A stretch of 7,271 nt of DNA from Oscillospiraceae bacterium (GTDB taxonomy: Bacteria > Bacillota > Clostridia > Oscillospirales > Ruminococcaceae), in NCBI GenBank assembly GCA_014796735.1, contig JAAVIG010000160.1, forward strand, positions 1 through 7,271, read 5' to 3'. Within the stretch, counting starts at the first letter, position 1. Every line of letters starts with the position of its first letter. Positions 5,296 to 7,271 of the stretch are shown in pieces. Below the pieces are notes generated by a model. It ran no database searches and was not told the origin of the DNA. It was given only the letters and a program-made list of their open reading frames with translations. Made by a program: the position numbers and the translations under genes.

Positions 5296-7065
5296 ATGGA
5301 CGTGTTATTGGGCGTATTATCGTTTGTGGGCGGTCTCGCCATGTTCCTGTACGGAATGAAGGTAATGAACATGGGCCTCGAAAAGCTTTCTGGGGGAAAG
5401 CTTGAAAGGATACTGGAAAGACTTACCAGCAATAAGATAAAAGGCGTGCTGTTAGGTTTGACCGTTACCGCTTTAATGCAGTGCTCCTCCGCTACTACCG
5501 TAATGGTGGTGGGCTTCGTAAACTCGGGAATAATGCAGCTGAGCCAAGCCACGGGTGTTATAATGGGCGCCAATATAGGCACCACCGTTACCGCGTGGCT
5601 TATCTCCCTTACTGGTATAGAGGGCGAAAACGTTTTTATCCAGATGCTGAATCCCTCCAACTTTTCCCCTATCATAGCGATAATCGCCGTTGGAATACTT
5701 ACCTTTATCAAAAAAGGCAAAAAGTACAATATCGCCACAATTCTTATAGGCTTTTCCCTGCTGATGTTAGGCATGAGCGCGATGTCCTCCGCCGTTAATC
5801 CCTTGGCGGACGTGCCCGAATTTACAAAAGCGCTTACCATGTTCTCCAACCCAATCCTGGGCGTTCTCTGCGGAATAATCGTTACCGCGGTAATGCAAAG
5901 CTCCTCCGCCTCGGTGGGTATTTTGCAGGCGTTGTCCTCTACGGGCGCATTGCCTTTGGGAAGCGCCATACCGATAATTATGGGACAAAATATCGGCGCA
6001 TGCTCCACCGCGCTAATCTCGGGCGTGGGAGCAAGCAAAAACGCCAAGCGCGCCGCGGTGATACACCTTTACTTTAACGTTATCGGAACGGTTTTGTTCC
6101 TTGCGGTTTATTACATTGCCGACACTATATTCAATTTTGCCTTTGCGGACGCTCCCGCAAATCAGTTTACGATAGCCGTTATACATACCGTCTTCAATAC
6201 GGCTACCGCAATCATTCTTCTGCCGTTTACCAACCTGCTTGAAAAGTTAGCGCGCGTTACAATCCGCGAGGGCAAGCACAGCGACGAGAATTACGCGAGA
6301 CTTGACAAACGCTTTTTGTCCTCTCCCTCCTTCGCTATCGACCAGTGTCGCACCCTGTCTGTGCAAATGGCGAACCTTACCCAATCCACCCTTTACGACG
6401 CGATAGATTTACTTAAGGAATACGACGAGGAAACGGGCAAGGAAATAATCGAAAACGAAAACCGCGTAGACGAATATGAGGATAAAATAGGAACTTACCT
6501 TTTACAGCTCAACTCTCAGAATCTGACGGACAGGGACAGCAAGGAAATTTCCCTTTTGCTTCACTGCATAGGCGATATAGAGCGCATTTCCGACCACGCG
6601 GTAAACACTCTTGAGGCAGCGGAGGAGCTGAACCGGAAAAACCTTGTCTTTTCGGAAAAAGCAACAGAGGAGCTGCGGATTTATATTGCGGCTATAACCG
6701 AGATAGTGCGCTTGGCTTTCTCAGCCTTTGAAACGGGGGATATAACGGAAGCAAAAACCGTTGAGCCTTTGGAAGAGGTTATAGACAATTTAAGAAACGA
6801 AATCAAAAAGCACCACATCAAAAGGCTGCGCAAGGGTAAGTGTACAATTGAATCGGGCTTTATACTTTCCGATTTGCTTACTAACTTTGAAAGAATCGCC
6901 GACCACTGCTCAAATATTGCGGTGTGCCTTATTCAGATTCAGGACGGCAGCTTTGAAACTCACGAATATATGAACGAGCTGAAAAAGACGGAGGACGCTT
7001 TCTTCTTGGAAAAATTTACCGCCTTTACGCAAAAGTACGCTTTGCCCAAAAAAGTCAAGGAATGA
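5296..7065 (+). CDS. Na+/phosphate cotransporter with C-terminal PhoU-like domain
   Basis: A 589-aa membrane protein that should import inorganic phosphate with Na+. Residues 1-315 form the transporter, with about eight to nine hydrophobic segments in two inverted halves. Each half has the family's glutamine-serine motif: MQCSSATT (61-68) and MQSSSASV (200-207). Each is followed by a Gly-Asn loop, GANIGTT (91-97) and GQNIGA (230-235). Residues 340-575 are a soluble, all-helical PhoU-like domain with paired metal-site motifs, DIERISDH (427-434) and NFERIADH (530-537). The start fits the family's N-terminus (GGLAMFLYGM, 12-21). The ribosome site is modest: AGG (5286-5288) 7 bases before ATG, plus AGAGG (5276-5280) further out. 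No pst or pho genes are adjacent and the gene stands alone. PhoU-fused forms are common in Clostridia; the domain probably gates transport or senses phosphate status. Full length and intact. Confidence 0.93.
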   Translation: MDVLLGVLSFVGGLAMFLYGMKVMNMGLEKLSGGKLERILERLTSNKIKGVLLGLTVTALMQCSSATTVMVVGFVNSGIMQLSQATGVIMGANIGTTVTAWLISLTGIEGENVFIQMLNPSNFSPIIAIIAVGILTFIKKGKKYNIATILIGFSLLMLGMSAMSSAVNPLADVPEFTKALTMFSNPILGVLCGIIVTAVMQSSSASVGILQALSSTGALPLGSAIPIIMGQNIGACSTALISGVGASKNAKRAAVIHLYFNVIGTVLFLAVYYIADTIFNFAFADAPANQFTIAVIHTVFNTATAIILLPFTNLLEKLARVTIREGKHSDENYARLDKRFLSSPSFAIDQCRTLSVQMANLTQSTLYDAIDLLKEYDEETGKEIIENENRVDEYEDKIGTYLLQLNSQNLTDRDSKEISLLLHCIGDIERISDHAVNTLEAAEELNRKNLVFSEKATEELRIYIAAITEIVRLAFSAFETGDITEAKTVEPLEEVIDNLRNEIKKHHIKRLRKGKCTIESGFILSDLLTNFERIADHCSNIAVCLIQIQDGSFETHEYMNELKKTEDAFFLEKFTAFTQKYALPKKVKE

Positions 7066-7074
7066 TTTTATATA

Positions 7075-7114
7075 AAAAATTTTGCACCGCAAAAGCTATC
7101 GGTGCAAAATTTTT
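7075..7114 (+). terminator. Strong terminator after the phosphate transporter gene
   Basis: A perfect 15-bp stem, AAAAATTTTGCACCG (7075-7089) with CGGTGCAAAATTTTT (7100-7114), and a 10-base loop, nine bases after the stop codon. The A-run before and T-run after the stem make it symmetrical, so it may also stop transcription from the right. Confidence 0.9.
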
Positions 7115-7130
7115 ATACTAATAACCATTT

Positions 7131-7155
7131 AATTTGTGGATAAAATCCACAAATT
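7131..7155. repeat. Palindrome A (11-bp perfect stem)
   Basis: AATTTGTGGAT (7131-7141), loop AAA, ATCCACAAATT (7145-7155). It is bracketed by the two direct repeats of the array. There is no T-run downstream on either strand, so it is not a typical terminator. Confidence 0.85.
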
Positions 7156-7159
7156 ATAC

Positions 7160-7207
7160 TAATATCCATTTAAACACAATATAAAATCAAAGTTTAAATG
7201 GATATTA
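7160..7207. repeat. Palindrome B (16-bp perfect stem)
   Basis: TAATATCCATTTAAAC (7160-7175) is perfectly inverted at 7192-7207, with a 16-base AT-rich loop. The stem is made of the array motif. Confidence 0.85.
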
Positions 7208-7217
7208 CACCCAAAGC

Positions 7218-7267
7218 ACTATTATCCAATTAAAACCATTTTTTCAAGTTTTTAATTGGATAATAGT
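7218..7267. repeat. Palindrome C (18-bp perfect stem)
   Basis: ACTATTATCCAATTAAAA (7218-7235) is perfectly inverted at 7250-7267, with a 14-base T-rich loop. The stem is a diverged version of the array motif that has stayed self-complementary, so changes on one arm are matched on the other. Confidence 0.85.
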
Positions 7268-7271
7268 ATTA

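Larger units (their letters stand above)
7114..7271. repeat. AT-rich palindrome array on a shared motif (truncated by window end)
   Basis: The motif TAATATCCATTTAA and near variants occur five times: direct at 7119-7132 (TAATAACCATTTAA), 7160-7173 and about 7219-7235 (ATTATCCAATTAAAA), and inverted at 7193-7207 and 7250-7267. The first two copies lie in a 19-base direct repeat starting TATACTAATA (7114-7132 and 7155-7173, one mismatch). The inverted copies pair with direct ones to make long hairpins. No reading frame is evident. The array probably continues to the right. Function unknown. Confidence 0.75.

Noticed and set aside
5214..6047. A 277-codon open frame on the minus strand
   Set aside because: It lies antisense to the phosphate transporter and its promoter and has no ribosome site. 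It is an artefact of the coding bias of the real gene, whose product matches a known family along its full length.
7114..7271. CRISPR array or integron attC sites
   Set aside because: The units are palindromic, occur in both orientations, vary in spacing and have no regular unique spacers. No cas genes, integrase or attC core motifs are seen.

Overview
The window looks like chromosomal DNA of a Gram-positive Clostridia bacterium, most likely of the Ruminococcaceae/Oscillospiraceae type. This is judged from GGAGG ribosome sites, sigma-A-like promoters, a surface protein with a Thr-Glu-Ala linker and a 'NADTG...AKKRK' tail, and a NatA/NatB-type ABC exporter. A textbook sigma-28 promoter suggests the organism is, or recently was, flagellated. 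The taxonomic call is inference from style, not from a marker gene.

Layout. Positions 1-266 hold no gene but contain two copies of a hairpin-rich intergenic repeat; the second copy carries an extra, self-folding segment of about 51 nt. A minus-strand terminator lies between the copies. Positions 267-1406 (minus) encode a secreted, membrane- or wall-anchored protein of unknown function with its own sigma-A promoter. Positions 1650-3979 (minus) are a two-gene operon, ATPase then permease, whose genes overlap by 4 bp (ATGA). It is driven by a near-perfect TTGACA-17-TATACT promoter. A divergent intergenic region (3980-4251) holds this promoter, a 25-bp dyad and, facing right, a TAAA-N15-GCCGATAT element that matches the flagellar sigma factor (FliA/SigD) consensus. 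That element drives a 263-aa cytoplasmic-type protein (4252-5043) with disordered ends, a conserved-looking helical core and a duplicated C-terminal peptide. After a terminator, 5296-7065 (plus) encodes a Na+/phosphate cotransporter with a fused PhoU-like domain, followed by a strong terminator. The last 150 nt are a series of AT-rich perfect palindromes built on one recurring motif, cut off by the window edge.

The genes do not form one pathway. The ABC pair is a typical Na+/drug/peptide-type exporter, the last gene is a phosphate transporter, and the surface protein stands alone. The most informative parts are the sigma-28-driven gene of unknown function, the structured repeat at the left edge and the palindrome array at the right edge.
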